In this document: positions 23,924 to 33,204 of the stretch, one piece after another
Position numbering within the stretch: position 1 is the stretch's first letter
Layout of the letters: each line of letters begins with the position of its first letter
Origin: Dactylosporangium sucinum
GTDB taxonomy: Bacteria > Actinomycetota > Actinomycetes > Mycobacteriales > Micromonosporaceae
Assembly: GCF_014647515.1 (NCBI RefSeq)
Contig: NZ_BMPI01000047.1
Coordinates: 18,135 to 82,134 of the forward strand
Reading direction: 5' to 3'
DNA: 64,000 nucleotides
The notes under the pieces: generated by a model
Told to the model about the DNA's origin: nothing
Seen by the model: only the letters and a program-made list of their open reading frames with translations
Database searches by the model: none
Position numbers and translations under genes: made by a program

Positions 23924-25306
23924 GTGCGACGGATGGTGCTCGCCTCGGTGGTGGCCCTGCTCTGCGTGGTCGCCGGCGTGCTCGGGCTGGTGCGCGCCGA
24001 CGCCGGGATCGTGCGCGAGCAGCGGACCGCCGGTGGGTTGCCGGTCGAGCTGGTCCGGGCCGACGGCGCGACCGGGAGGCTTCCCGGGGTCGTGGTCGTG
24101 CACGGGTACGCCGGGAGCGCCCGGCTCATGCGCGGGTTCGCCGACACGCTCGCGCGGCGCGGCTACGTGGTCGCGCTGCCCGACCTGACGGGCCACGGCG
24201 CCAACCCGCACCACCTGCCGCAGGAGGGCGCCGCCTGGGACGCCGCCATCCAGCGCGACCTGCGGACGGCGGTCGACCTGCTGCGGTCGTCGCCGCTGGT
24301 CGACCCGGACCGCATCGCGCTCGTCGGGCACTCGATGGGGGCCGGCGCGGTCGCCGAGTTCGCGGCGCACGACCCGGCGATCCGCGACACCGTCGCGATC
24401 TCGCTCGGCGCCGAGGGCTTCGGCCGGCCGCAGCGGCTGCTGGTGATCTACGGCGGGCTGGAGTTCCCCGGGTTCCGGACCGCCGCACAGGACGCGCTGC
24501 GTGCCGGGGCCGCGCAGCAGGTCGTCGAGGTGCCCGGCGTCGAGCACATCTCGGTGCTGTTCTCCGGGCGCACCCACGAGGAGACCGCGGAGTGGCTCGG
24601 CGCCGCCCCGGGCGCGGTCCATCCCCGCGACCGCGTCGTGCCGGGCGCGCTGCTGCTGCTCGGCGCGATCCTCGGCCTGCTGCCACTGGCGCGGGTCGTC
24701 AGCCGCCGGACGCCGGACGCGCGGGCGCCGGCCGCCTGGTGGTGGGCAGGGGCGGCGGTGCCCGTCGCCGCGCTCGGCGCGAAGCTGGCCGGACCGCTGC
24801 CGCTCGCCGTCGGCAACTACGCCGCGGGGTACTTCCTGATCATCGGCCTGGTCCTGACCGCGGCCGGCCGCCGGCGCCCCCGGTTCGAGCGGGTGCCGGC
24901 GACCGGCCTGGTGCTGGTCGGGTACGCCGTCGCCGCCGTGGCGGTGCCGATCCACCTCGCGCTCACGAACGCGTGGCCGGTCGGCGACCGCTGGTGGCTG
25001 CTGCCCGTGGTGACGCTGTGCTGCGCCGTGTTCCTCTTCGGCGCCGAGTCCGCGTCCGGGGGATGCGTCGGGCGCCACGCGCTGATCCTCGCGCTGGCCG
25101 CCTGCGGTCTGCTGGCGGCGGCGGTGGTCGGCGTGGCGCCCGGTTTCGTGGTACTGGTGGTGCCGTTGCTGGTCGTACTGCTCGCCTGGCAGGCGGTGTG
25201 GGCCGCGGCGCTGCGCCGCCGGGGTGCGCCGGGCTGGCTCGTGGCCGTGGTCGGCGCGGTGGTCCTGGCCTGGCCGCTGGCCACCGCGCTGCCGCTGGCG
25301 GCGTGA
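23924..25306 (+). CDS. Membrane-embedded alpha/beta hydrolase
   Basis: 460 residues. An N-terminal signal anchor (MVLASVVALLCVVAGVLGLV) leads into an alpha/beta hydrolase domain with VVVVHGYAGSARLM, the nucleophile elbow ALVGHSMGAG, and a late EVPGVEHISVLF that supplies the His. From about residue 240 the protein continues as seven or eight membrane helices (ALLLLGAILGLLPLA, VVLVVPLLVVLLAWQAVWAA). The hydrolase part should face outward if the anchor is uncleaved. Such fusions are found in actinobacteria and firmicutes with unknown lipid or ester substrates. Confidence 0.8.
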   Translation: MRRMVLASVVALLCVVAGVLGLVRADAGIVREQRTAGGLPVELVRADGATGRLPGVVVVHGYAGSARLMRGFADTLARRGYVVALPDLTGHGANPHHLPQEGAAWDAAIQRDLRTAVDLLRSSPLVDPDRIALVGHSMGAGAVAEFAAHDPAIRDTVAISLGAEGFGRPQRLLVIYGGLEFPGFRTAAQDALRAGAAQQVVEVPGVEHISVLFSGRTHEETAEWLGAAPGAVHPRDRVVPGALLLLGAILGLLPLARVVSRRTPDARAPAAWWWAGAAVPVAALGAKLAGPLPLAVGNYAAGYFLIIGLVLTAAGRRRPRFERVPATGLVLVGYAVAAVAVPIHLALTNAWPVGDRWWLLPVVTLCCAVFLFGAESASGGCVGRHALILALAACGLLAAAVVGVAPGFVVLVVPLLVVLLAWQAVWAAALRRRGAPGWLVAVVGAVVLAWPLATALPLAA

Positions 25307-25315
25307 GCAGCGGGA

Positions 25316-25747
25316 TCAGCGACCGGCCAGCAGCCGGTTGACCGCGTTGTCGACGTCGAGGTGATCGGTCTCGTGACCGCGGGGCACGACGCTGTACGTG
25401 CGGCGGAGGAACCGGACCAGCACGCTGCGCGGCACCTCGAACAGTGCGTTGCCGTCCGGCGACGACAGGGCCAGGGCGACGAAGTCGCCCCGCGGGCCGT
25501 TCCACGGCCAGACCCGCACGTCGCCGATGCCCGCCGGCTCGTCCAGCCCGGTGAACAGCAGCTCCCGGGCGAAGGACCAGCTCACCGGCTCGCCCCCGGC
25601 CGACTCCGCGTGGAACAGCACGTGCACCGCGTACGGGTCGTTCGGGTCGTAGCGCAGGCTGGCTCGCACCGGCAGCGCCGTCGCGTCGGGCGCGACGAGT
25701 CGTAGGGATGTCTCGACCTCGACGGTCGATGGTCGGATAGCGCTCAT
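25316..25747 (-). CDS. ssgB: SsgA family sporulation/cell division regulator, SsgB-like
   Basis: 143 residues with the SsgA-like signature: LRLVAPDATALPVRASLRYD, DPYAVHVLFH, VSWSFARELL, GIGDVRVWPW, ALSSPDGNALFEVPRSVLV and FLRRTYSVVPRG. In Streptomyces SsgB recruits FtsZ to septum sites during sporulation; SsgB is the most widely conserved member and is found outside Streptomyces. It is soluble, probably acting at the membrane through partners. GGGGGAG lies before the ATG. A relatively AT-rich 272-bp gap upstream is shared with the PGPGW protein gene and probably holds both promoters. Confidence 0.88.
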   Translation of the reverse strand: MSAIRPSTVEVETSLRLVAPDATALPVRASLRYDPNDPYAVHVLFHAESAGGEPVSWSFARELLFTGLDEPAGIGDVRVWPWNGPRGDFVALALSSPDGNALFEVPRSVLVRFLRRTYSVVPRGHETDHLDVDNAVNRLLAGR

Positions 25748-26019
25748 GTCGTACTCCCCCCGGCACCGCTGCGGAGCATGCCGTGCCCCGCCTCTCCTAT
25801 GTTGAGGCGATTCCCAGTGTTACGCGTAGTGATTCTACGATCTCACTCTGTAGTGTTTCTGGGCCCGATTTGCCGTCAACCGAACACCATGCGTGCGATG
25901 TCTGGTTTTCTGGGCGCGACCGGGGTCCTTGACGAGCCGCGTGGGCCGTTCGTCAATTCATTCCGGTAACGTCCAGTGGTCCGTGGGAGTGACGGGTTAA
26001 GGAGTGAAGGGAACAGAAA
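25748..26019. other. AT-enriched divergent control region between ssgB and PGPGW gene
   Basis: 272 bp, distinctly richer in A and T than the window average, especially 25799-25880. Contains repeated GTAGTGATTCTAC/CTGTAGTGTTTCT-like stretches. No ORF with coding character. It is a natural site for Lsr2 binding, given the AT preference of that protein. Confidence 0.45.
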
Positions 26020-26529
26020 ATGCGCGACAGTGAGGTGGACGGGTCGGGCGTTACGCCTGATTCCGGACCGTCCGACGCACGCCCGGGTGACTCCCGGCGT
26101 GTCGCTGTCGGCGACGTTCCCGATCCCAGCGGTAAGGACCTCGGTGTGAACACTCCCGCGGCGTGGCGGATGCGCACCGCCCGGCTGCGGGCGCGGCTGC
26201 TGCGCTGGCGCCGTCGCCTGCACTCGACGCCGCTCGGCCGGTTGAGCGTCAAGATCGTCGTCGCCGTGCTCGGCACGGTCATCATCGGCGTGGGCGTGGT
26301 GCTCCTGCCGCTGCCGGGCCCGGGCTGGGTGATCATCCTGGGCGGCCTGGCGATCCTGTCGATGGAGTTCCACTGGGCCAAGCGCCTGCTGCACTTCACC
26401 CGGAAGCAGCTGCTGCGATGGACCAAACTGGTCCGGGACGGCTCGTGGCTGGTGCGGATCGTCTCGGTCGGCGGCCTCCTCCTGGTGGTCGGTGGGGCGT
26501 TGCTGCTGTCGTTGCGGATGCTCGCCTGA
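26020..26529 (+). CDS. PGPGW-motif transmembrane protein (TIGR02611-like)
   Basis: 169 residues. A 55-residue polar head is followed by basic RLRARLLRWRRRL, a membrane helix (VKIVVAVLGTVIIGVGVVLL), the signature PLPGPGWVIILGGLAILS and a last helix (IVSVGGLLLVVGGALLLSL). This family is widespread in actinobacteria and uncharacterised. AGGAGTGAAGGG precedes the ATG. Genes for SsgB and Lsr2 flank it. Confidence 0.85.
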   Translation: MRDSEVDGSGVTPDSGPSDARPGDSRRVAVGDVPDPSGKDLGVNTPAAWRMRTARLRARLLRWRRRLHSTPLGRLSVKIVVAVLGTVIIGVGVVLLPLPGPGWVIILGGLAILSMEFHWAKRLLHFTRKQLLRWTKLVRDGSWLVRIVSVGGLLLVVGGALLLSLRMLA

Positions 26530-26884
26530 CTCCACAACTGCGATGGTCGGGGTCGCGGGGTGAGTCGAGGCCATCCTGCCGGGGTGGATGATCCGGCGCG
26601 GCCCGGGTTCTTTCTGCCGAGCCCGCAATCGCGTGTCGGCTTTACCGATCGTGCGCGTTTGTGTTGTATGCGTTTCGTGACGTGGTGATTTCGACACCGG
26701 CGCGCGAGTTGGCTACCGTTGGAGTAATCTCGCCCGGAACGCCGTGTGGCATGTCACCCCGACCTTGTCACCAGTATCTTGTTTGTAACCGAATGATGCG
26801 GCCGGTCCGCTCAGCGGCGAGATCCGGATCGGTTCCGTGCACATCGGTTCTGTACACATGGGCACCACCGAGGAAAGGCCACTC
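26530..26884. promoter_or_regulatory. Long AT-enriched leader region of lsr2
   Basis: 355 bp without a supportable gene. The region from 26640 to 26810 is AT-enriched. Just before the gene a 15-bp unit ATCGGTTCYGTRCAC occurs twice in tandem (26828-26842 and 26843-26857). An AT-rich leader is consistent with Lsr2 controlling itself. Confidence 0.5.
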
Positions 26885-27241
26885 ATGGCGAAACGCGTCA
26901 TCCACGAGCTGATCGACGACATCGACGGCAAGCCTGCTGCCGAGAGCATCGTCTTCGCGCTCGACGGCGTGCAGTACGAGATCGACCTGTCCGCCGCCAA
27001 CGCCGCGAAACTGCGGGACGCGGTGGCACCATTCGTCGCCGCCGCGACGAAGGTCGGGCGGGGTGGCGTCGTCGCCACCGGGCGCGGCCGCGAGGTCCGC
27101 GGGCGCAGCGTGACCCGCGGCGACCGCGACCAGAACCGCGCGATCCGGGAGTGGGCCCAGGCGAAGGGCATCGACGTTTCCGACCGCGGCCGGATCAAGC
27201 AGGACATCGTCGACCGCTACCACGCCGAGGCCGGCCGGTAG
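26885..27241 (+). CDS. lsr2: Lsr2 nucleoid-associated protein
   Basis: 118 residues. The N-terminal dimerisation domain reads [19 protein letters not shown] and [19 protein letters not shown]; the C-terminal DNA-binding domain reads [17 protein letters not shown], with the RGR motif that enters the minor groove of AT-rich DNA. Lsr2 is the actinobacterial H-NS analogue and silences AT-rich and horizontally gained genes. AGGAAAGG precedes the ATG at 26885, chosen over an ATG 48 nt upstream because the conserved MAKRV start falls here. Confidence 0.95.
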   Translation: MAKRVIHELIDDIDGKPAAESIVFALDGVQYEIDLSAANAAKLRDAVAPFVAAATKVGRGGVVATGRGREVRGRSVTRGDRDQNRAIREWAQAKGIDVSDRGRIKQDIVDRYHAEAGR

Positions 27242-27267
27242 GACCGCCCGGCCGAATGCCGGCCGGA

Positions 27268-27294
27268 GGGTCACCGGAAATGGCCCGGTGGCCC
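27268..27294 (+). terminator. Hairpin downstream of lsr2
   Basis: GGGTCACCGG (27268-27277) pairs with CCGGTGGCCC (27285-27294) with one G-U pair and a 7-nt loop. Rest of the gap 27242-27588 shows no gene; around 27410-27470 it is AT-enriched. Confidence 0.5.
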
Positions 27295-27588
27295 TTGGCC
27301 GGCCCCGCGGGCGACCCGCGCCGCGAAATGCTCCGGCGGCCCAGGCGCGGTGCCGGGGAGCGGGACGGCCGGCGGAAAATGACGCCGGATGATCACCGGC
27401 GGCGTCCCGTGAATTACGTGTAGTGGCGACGCCGATCGATTCGAATCGCATACGAAACTCGACGCGCCGCGACCCGGAGTCCGGGCCGCGGCTCGTCGCG
27501 CAATATCGGGTTCGGCGGACACCGGCCGGCCGGCTCGCCGTGCCGACCTCGATCTTGCGCGGGCGGTCGTTCCCGCCCCGCGGAATGC

Positions 27589-28515
27589 TCAGCGTGGGCT
27601 CCGCAGCGTTTCGCCCCGGTGCACGGCGCAGGGGAGCAGGCGCTGGACCGGCGGGGCGCCTTCGAGGGCGTCGGTGAGCACGGTGACCGCCTCCCGGCCC
27701 ATCTCCCGGCGCGGGATCACGATGCGGGTCAGCTCGGGGGCCACCGGCCCGTTCCCGCTGGGCTCGGCGAGGGCTGCCACCGAGAGCCCCGAGCCCAGCA
27801 GCGCCACGGCGTCCGCGTACTCCTCGGTGAACACGGCCGTCACCCCGGCCGCGCGGATCGCGCCGAGGTCCGCGCCGGGGAGGTGGACGAAGCCGGGGAA
27901 GGCGCGCAGCCGGTCGGCGTGCGACTCGGCCGGGCCGCCGGTGCCGAGGTACCCGATCCGCTCGTGCCCCAGTGCGACCGCCCGCGCGGCCAGCTCGGCC
28001 ACCGCCGCCGGGTAGCCGGCCCCGACGTACGGCACGCCGGGCGTGTCCCGCCGCCCGACCGACACGAACGCGGAGCCCTCGGCGACGAGCCGCCGCAGGT
28101 CCGAGGCGTCGACGTGCCGGCCGAGCAGCACGGTGCCGTCGGCCAGCCCGATCCGGCTGTCCTCGTGGAAGATCCGCCGCCCGCGTCCCGACGTGAACAG
28201 CAGCAGGTCGCAGCCGAGCTCCTCGGCCCGCTCCTCGATGCCCACGAGGAAGGGGTGGTAGAAGTCCGCGGTACCGCTGGGAAAGACCGGCTCGTAGGTG
28301 AACACGCCGAGGATCCGGTTCCGGCCGGACACCAGCCGCCGGGCCACCGGATCGGCGACGTAACCGGTGCGGCGGATCGCCTCCAGGACCCGCTGCCGGG
28401 TCTCGGGCGCGATCCGCACGTCGTCGCCGGTGCGGTTGTTGAGCACGAGGGACACCGTCGCCTGACTGACCCCGGTCATCCGGGCGATGTCCCGCTGCGT
28501 CACACGACGGTTCAT
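27589..28515 (-). CDS. LacI family transcriptional regulator, copy 2
   Basis: 308 residues. The N-terminal HTH is VTQRDIARMTGVSQATVSLV, followed by the hinge ETRQRVLEAIRRTGYVAD and a periplasmic-binding-protein-like sensor with ILGVFTYEPVFPSGTADFYH, LLGRHVDASDL and GYLGTGGPAESHADRLRAF. The ATG at 28515 follows GGAGG. It closely resembles the LacI gene at the other end of this sugar locus, through the whole length and with the same HTH, so both may bind similar operators. Probable ligand is a sugar imported by the ABC system. Confidence 0.9.
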   Translation of the reverse strand: MNRRVTQRDIARMTGVSQATVSLVLNNRTGDDVRIAPETRQRVLEAIRRTGYVADPVARRLVSGRNRILGVFTYEPVFPSGTADFYHPFLVGIEERAEELGCDLLLFTSGRGRRIFHEDSRIGLADGTVLLGRHVDASDLRRLVAEGSAFVSVGRRDTPGVPYVGAGYPAAVAELAARAVALGHERIGYLGTGGPAESHADRLRAFPGFVHLPGADLGAIRAAGVTAVFTEEYADAVALLGSGLSVAALAEPSGNGPVAPELTRIVIPRREMGREAVTVLTDALEGAPPVQRLLPCAVHRGETLRSPR

Positions 28516-28519
28516 GCGT

Positions 28520-28601
28520 CCTCCGCTCCGCTCCGGCCGCACGAGCTCCACGCTGAGCCCATGATGAGTGGCCTCCTCCGCTCCGCTCCGGAACCACTCA
28601 T
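28520..28601. repeat. Direct and inverted repeats between permease 2 and LacI copy 2
   Basis: A 17-bp identical unit (CCTCCGCTCCGCTCCGG) occurs at 28520-28536 and 28575-28591, and ATGAGTGG (28564-28571) pairs with CCACTCAT (28594-28601) around the second copy. The hairpin lies just past the permease stop and may reduce readthrough into LacI. Confidence 0.5.
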
Positions 28602-28614
28602 GCGGGAAGGTGTA

Positions 28615-29439
28615 TCACCCTTTCAGGCCCGTGTGGGCCAGCCCTTCGACGAACTGGCGTTGCGCGATCACGAAGACGACGAGCACCGGCAGCGCGGTCA
28701 GGGAGGCCGCGGCCAGCTGGACGTCCCACATCGGCCCGCCGTAGGCGTCGACGTACTGGGTCAGCGCCTGGGGCAGCGTGAACCTCTCCTTGGTGGACAG
28801 GTACACCACCGGCTCCAGGAACAGGTTCCAGCTGGACAGGAACGTGAAGATCCCGACGGCCCCGAGCGCGGGCCGGGCCAGCGGCAGGCCGATCCGCCAG
28901 AACGTCGCGAACCGCCCCAGGCCGTCCACGCGGGCCGCCTCCTCCAGCTCCTTGGGGAGCGTCACGAAGTACTGCCGCATGATGAAGGTCGCGAGGACAC
29001 TCGGCGCGCCGAGGATCGGGACCAGGATCAGCGGCCAGTGCGTGTCGATCAGACCGGCCCGGTTGAACAGCTGGAACAGCGGGACGATCGTCACCTCGCT
29101 GGGGATGAGCAGCCCGGTGAGCACCACGACGAACAGCACGTTCTGGCCGGGGAACCTGATCCGGGCGAACGCCCACCCGGACAGCGAGGCGACGGCCATC
29201 GTGCCCACCGTCACGATCGCGGCGATGTACAGGCTGTTCCAGTACTGCTGGGCGAACGGCTGCAGCTCGAACACCTCGCGGTAGGCGCCGAACTGCCAGT
29301 GCGACGGCAGCAGCTTCGGCGGGTACGCGAAGATCTCGCTCGTCGGCTTGAACGACGACGTGACCATCCACCAGGTCGGGAACACGAACGGGATGCACAG
29401 CACGCTGAGCAGGCCGTAGACGACGACCTTACGATTCAT
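28615..29439 (-). CDS. Carbohydrate ABC transporter permease 2 (MalG-like)
   Basis: 274 residues, six membrane helices, with the EAA loop EELEEAARVDGLGRFATFWR-like segment (EEAARVDGLGRFATF) that docks the ATPase, then GLPLARPALG. The start FPTWWMVTSSFKPTSEIF is typical of MalG/CUT1 partners. It overlaps permease 1 by 11 nt. With the binding protein and permease 1 it makes an importer that lacks its own ATPase and probably uses a shared MsiK-type ATPase, as in other actinomycetes. Confidence 0.92.
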   Translation of the reverse strand: MNRKVVVYGLLSVLCIPFVFPTWWMVTSSFKPTSEIFAYPPKLLPSHWQFGAYREVFELQPFAQQYWNSLYIAAIVTVGTMAVASLSGWAFARIRFPGQNVLFVVVLTGLLIPSEVTIVPLFQLFNRAGLIDTHWPLILVPILGAPSVLATFIMRQYFVTLPKELEEAARVDGLGRFATFWRIGLPLARPALGAVGIFTFLSSWNLFLEPVVYLSTKERFTLPQALTQYVDAYGGPMWDVQLAAASLTALPVLVVFVIAQRQFVEGLAHTGLKG

Positions 29440-30313
29440 GGAAGACCCATCTCTTGCGCAGCTGCCACTGCACCAGCGTCAGCGCCAGGACGATGACGAA
29501 CAGCAGGATGGCCAGCGTCGAGCCGTAGCCGAAGTGGTGGAACTGGAAGGCCTGCTGGTAGAGGTAGTAGACGAGCACGGTGGTCGAGGTGCCCGGCCCG
29601 CCCTGGGTGAGCACGGCGATCTGCGCGAAGACCTGCAGCGAGCCGACGACCGTGATGATCGACGTCAGCAGGATCGTCGGGCTGATCATCGGGATCGTGA
29701 CGCGGCGGAAGCGGGTCCACGCCGACGCCCCGTCGAGCTGCGCCGCCTCGTGCAGCTCGTGCGGCACCCCCTGCAGCGCGGCCAGGAACAGCACCATGTT
29801 CAGGCCCACGTTCTTGAACACCTGCACGGCGACCACCGACACCATCGAGGACGCGCCGTTGCGCAGCCAGTTCGGGCCCTCGACGCCGACCGCGTCCAGG
29901 AGGCCGTTGATGCCGCCGTTGGACTGCAGCAGGAAGCCCCACACGATGGTCCACGCGACGAGGGACACCACCACCGGCGAGAAGAAGAGGGTGCGGTACA
30001 CCGTGAGGCCCCGCAGCTTCTGGTTGAGCAGGACCGCCAGGAGCAGTGCCAGCGACAGGTTGAACACCACCAGCCCGGCCGAGAACAGCCCCGTCGCCCG
30101 CAGGACCGCCGGCAGCGAGGGGTCGTCGAGCAGGGCCTGGTAGTTCTCGCCGCCGACGTACTCGAAGCTGTCGGCCAGCACGTTCCACTCATGCAGGCTG
30201 TACCACAGCACCAGGCACAGCGGCAGGATCACGAAGATGGCCGAGCCGACCAGCTGGGGGGTGATGAACAGGTACCCCACCAGCCGGTCGGCGGTCCGCT
30301 GGCGCAGCGTCAC
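29429..30313 (-). CDS. Carbohydrate ABC transporter permease 1 (MalF-like)
   Basis: 294 residues, six membrane helices. The EAA loop is HELHEAAQLDGASAWTRFRR and TIPMISPTILLTSI follows. Starts with GTG whose last two bases are in the stop codon of the binding-protein gene (GTGA), so translation is coupled. CUT1 family; the sugar is likely an oligosaccharide or glycoside (inference from the family and the neighbouring oxidoreductase). Confidence 0.92.
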   Translation of the reverse strand: MTLRQRTADRLVGYLFITPQLVGSAIFVILPLCLVLWYSLHEWNVLADSFEYVGGENYQALLDDPSLPAVLRATGLFSAGLVVFNLSLALLLAVLLNQKLRGLTVYRTLFFSPVVVSLVAWTIVWGFLLQSNGGINGLLDAVGVEGPNWLRNGASSMVSVVAVQVFKNVGLNMVLFLAALQGVPHELHEAAQLDGASAWTRFRRVTIPMISPTILLTSIITVVGSLQVFAQIAVLTQGGPGTSTTVLVYYLYQQAFQFHHFGYGSTLAILLFVIVLALTLVQWQLRKRWVFHES

Positions 30314-31587
30314 GACTTCGCCAGTTGTGGTGCGATCTTGGAGCAGACGCCGGACAGCACGGCCTTGACGTCGGCCTGCGGCTGCCACAGCGGGTCGAGC
30401 GAGGCCCGGACGGTCTGGCTCAGCTCGGCGAAGCCGGCGTGGCTCGGGCCGACCTTGCCCTTGGCGATGCCGTCGACCACGACCTTCTGCAGCTGGTCGG
30501 GCTTGAGCAGCGGGTTGGTCTTGGCGAGCGTCTCGGCGGTGAGCTGGCTGGTGCGCGGCGGCGGGAAGTACGCGGCGAGCTTCGCCGAGTTGGCCGGGCT
30601 GGTCATGAAGGCGAGGAAGTCCTCGGCCGCGGCCGCGTGCTTGCTCTTCTTGAACACCCCGATGCCGGCCTGGCCGAACACCGCGTACGAGCCGACCTTG
30701 CCCTGCGGCAGCGGCACCAGGTCCCAGCCGAAGGTGTTCTTCAGCAGCGACGCCCGGCTGATCTGGGTGATCGTCATGGCGGCGTCGCCGGCGAAGAAGT
30801 CGGCGCTCACGCCCGGCCCGGGCAGCGCCTTGTCGGTGAAGACGGCCTTGTGCAGTACCGTCATCGCCTCCACCATCTCGGGCTTGTCGAACCCGCAGGT
30901 CTTGCCGTCCGCGCTCCACGCCTCCGCGCCCCAGCCGCCCCAGAAGCTGGCCAGGTTGTTCCACGTCTTGTAGTCGAAGTCGCGGACCACCAGGCCGGCC
31001 TTGCCGGACTTGGCGTTGACGGCCGCGCCGAGCTTCAGGGCGTTGTCCCAGTTCCACTGCCCGGCGGCGATGAGCTCGGCCGGCGTCTGCTGCCCGGCCT
31101 GCCGCACCAGGTCGGTGTTGACGAACATGCCGAACGGGCTGGTCGAGAACGGGTAGGCGTAGAGCTTGCCCTGCGCCTCCCACAGCTTCCTGGGTCCGGC
31201 CGCGATGTCGTCGAACTGGTAGCCGTCGGCCTTCTTCAGCGTGTCGTCCAGCGGCACCAGGGCGCCGGAGCTGACGAAGTCGGGCGCCGAGTTCTCCAGG
31301 ATCCAGGCCAGGTCGGGCTGGTTGCCGCCGGCGATCTGCGTCGTCAGCGCGGTCGTGTAGGTGTCGAACGGCAGCGAGTCGAACTTGATGTCGGTGACGT
31401 TCGAGTGCGTGCTCTTGTACTCGGCGGCGATCTCGTTGAACAGCTTGAGGTGGGCGTCGTTGGCGGTCCAGATCGTCATCCGCAGGCTGACCGGGCCGTC
31501 GGCTTCCTTGGGGTCGTCGCCCTTGCCGCAGGCCGACAGGGCGAGGAGCGCGGCGGTGGCGATCGCCGCGGTGGACTTCCAGCGCAT
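30310..31587 (-). CDS. Sugar ABC transporter substrate-binding lipoprotein
   Basis: 425 residues. A signal peptide ends in LSAC with Cys20 lipidated, so it is tethered outside the membrane. The extracellular domain (VSLRMTIWTANDAHLKLFNE, GNQPDLAWILENSAPDFVSS, SPFGMFVNTDLVRQAG, AMTITQISRASLL) is a family 1 carbohydrate-binding protein. AAGGAG precedes the ATG. It comes right after the FAD-dependent oxidoreductase gene (26-bp gap). Confidence 0.92.
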   Translation of the reverse strand: MRWKSTAAIATAALLALSACGKGDDPKEADGPVSLRMTIWTANDAHLKLFNEIAAEYKSTHSNVTDIKFDSLPFDTYTTALTTQIAGGNQPDLAWILENSAPDFVSSGALVPLDDTLKKADGYQFDDIAAGPRKLWEAQGKLYAYPFSTSPFGMFVNTDLVRQAGQQTPAELIAAGQWNWDNALKLGAAVNAKSGKAGLVVRDFDYKTWNNLASFWGGWGAEAWSADGKTCGFDKPEMVEAMTVLHKAVFTDKALPGPGVSADFFAGDAAMTITQISRASLLKNTFGWDLVPLPQGKVGSYAVFGQAGIGVFKKSKHAAAAEDFLAFMTSPANSAKLAAYFPPPRTSQLTAETLAKTNPLLKPDQLQKVVVDGIAKGKVGPSHAGFAELSQTVRASLDPLWQPQADVKAVLSGVCSKIAPQLAKS

Positions 31588-31613
31588 GGCGGTTCTCCTT
31601 GAGGGGTGTGTGT

Positions 31614-33191
31614 TCAGTAGCCGGTGACGTCGGGCCAGGCGAGCTCGACGCCGTCTTCGGTGAGTCGGTGCTGGAACGCGCTGAGCCGGGCCTCGTCGTT
31701 GCGCACGGCCCGCGGGGTGCTCTTCGTGTCCAGGCAGTACGCGGCGAGGGCGCCGGCGGCCTCGCCGATGTTCCACTCGACGGGGTGCAGCCGGTAACAG
31801 CCGTTGGTGATGTGGGTGGTGCCGAGGTTCTTGCTCGCCGGGAGGAGGTTCTCCATCCGGCGCGGGATGAGCGCTCCCAGCGGGATCTGGAACGGGCTGG
31901 ACGCGACGTCGATGTACGTGTCGCCGCCGGTCGACGGGTGCAGGTCGATGCGGTACATGCCGATGCCGACCGAGTCGGGGTAGGCGACGCTGCCCTTGTC
32001 GCCGCGCACGGCGTGGGACAGGTCCTGCTCGACGATCGTGTACTCGGCCTTGATCCGTCGCGACTCGCGGATGTAGGGCGCCTGGGCGAGGCCGTCCCGG
32101 CTGCCGGTGATGTCGCCGCGCAGCCGCAGGCCCTTGAAGCCCATGTCGGTCTGGAGCCAGTACAGGACGCTCTTCGACAGTTCCTTCGCGTTCATGATCT
32201 GCGTCTCGGAGTCGGGGACGTCGATCACGGGCGCCTCGAAGTAGTCGATCATCGGCCAGTTCACCAGCGTGATGTCGCTGGCGTAGTGGCCGTCCTGGAA
32301 CAGCTTCCGCGCGGCGATGCGCCGGAACGTCCACAGGTTGCCGTCGCCCGGGTCGAGTCGCTGGTCGGCGCGGACCTTGAGCGGGTCGTCGTCCGGGTTC
32401 GGGGTGAAGCCGCGCTCGCCGATCTCCAGCGTGCGCGGGCTGGGGGAGCGGAAGCTCAGCAGCGGGCCGCCCCAGAACGGCGGGGTGTACGCGCGCCAGA
32501 AGTCGTAGCTCTGCGGCTTGTCGATGGTGTGGTCCCCGTCGACGTGGTCGATCGCGAAGCACACCGACACGGCCTGCATGTTCATCGGCTGCGCCGCCGC
32601 CGGCGCGCTGGGCTCGCCGGTGTCGGACTGCGCCTCGAACCCGGTGACGTACTCGGTCCCGGTCAGCGGCAGCAGCTCGCCGGTCTCGGTGGCGTCGATG
32701 ACGTAGCGTGCCTGGATGGTGCGCTGCTGATCGCCGTTCGTGACGGTGACCGCGGTTACCTGATCGCCGTCCGTGTCAGCGCTGATCGCCTTGTACGGCT
32801 GAAGGATCCGCAGGCGTCCCCCGCTCTGGTACGGCAGGAGCATCGCCTCGATGACCGCCTTCGCCACCGCCGGCTCGTGGCACAGGCGGCTCACCCCGCC
32901 GGCCCCCGGGTTGAGGTGGACCCAGCGGCGGGCGGCGTCGGTCAGCGGGTAGTGGCGCCGGTAGTACGCGCGGATCCCGTCGCGCAGCGCGCGGTAGCTC
33001 GCCGTCACGCCGAACTGCTCCACCCACGAGTGCTCGTCCGGTGGCACGGCCTGGCTGGTGAGCTGGCCGCCGAGCCAGTCGAACTCCTCGGTGAGCACGA
33101 CCGACCGGCCGGCCCGCAGCGCCGCCAGGGCCGCCGCGACGCCGCCGAGGCCGCCGCCCACGACGAGGACGTCCGCCGACATCTCCTTCAC
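31614..33191 (-). CDS. FAD-dependent oxidoreductase (PF12831-like)
   Basis: 525 residues from GTG, with AAGGAG 6 nt upstream; the ATG at 33182 has the same site jammed against it and is less likely. The Rossmann FAD motif is VLVVGGGLGGVAAALAALRA; ARYVIDATETGELLPLTGTE and NLLPASKNLGTTHITNGCYR with EWNIGEAAGALA close the FAD site. This family occurs next to sugar uptake genes and probably oxidises or isomerises a carbohydrate or its aglycone in the cytosol; the substrate is unknown. It sits between the LacI gene and the binding-protein gene in one operon. Confidence 0.88.
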   Translation of the reverse strand: MKEMSADVLVVGGGLGGVAAALAALRAGRSVVLTEEFDWLGGQLTSQAVPPDEHSWVEQFGVTASYRALRDGIRAYYRRHYPLTDAARRWVHLNPGAGGVSRLCHEPAVAKAVIEAMLLPYQSGGRLRILQPYKAISADTDGDQVTAVTVTNGDQQRTIQARYVIDATETGELLPLTGTEYVTGFEAQSDTGEPSAPAAAQPMNMQAVSVCFAIDHVDGDHTIDKPQSYDFWRAYTPPFWGGPLLSFRSPSPRTLEIGERGFTPNPDDDPLKVRADQRLDPGDGNLWTFRRIAARKLFQDGHYASDITLVNWPMIDYFEAPVIDVPDSETQIMNAKELSKSVLYWLQTDMGFKGLRLRGDITGSRDGLAQAPYIRESRRIKAEYTIVEQDLSHAVRGDKGSVAYPDSVGIGMYRIDLHPSTGGDTYIDVASSPFQIPLGALIPRRMENLLPASKNLGTTHITNGCYRLHPVEWNIGEAAGALAAYCLDTKSTPRAVRNDEARLSAFQHRLTEDGVELAWPDVTGY

Positions 33192-33204
33192 ATGCACTCC
33201 TTGA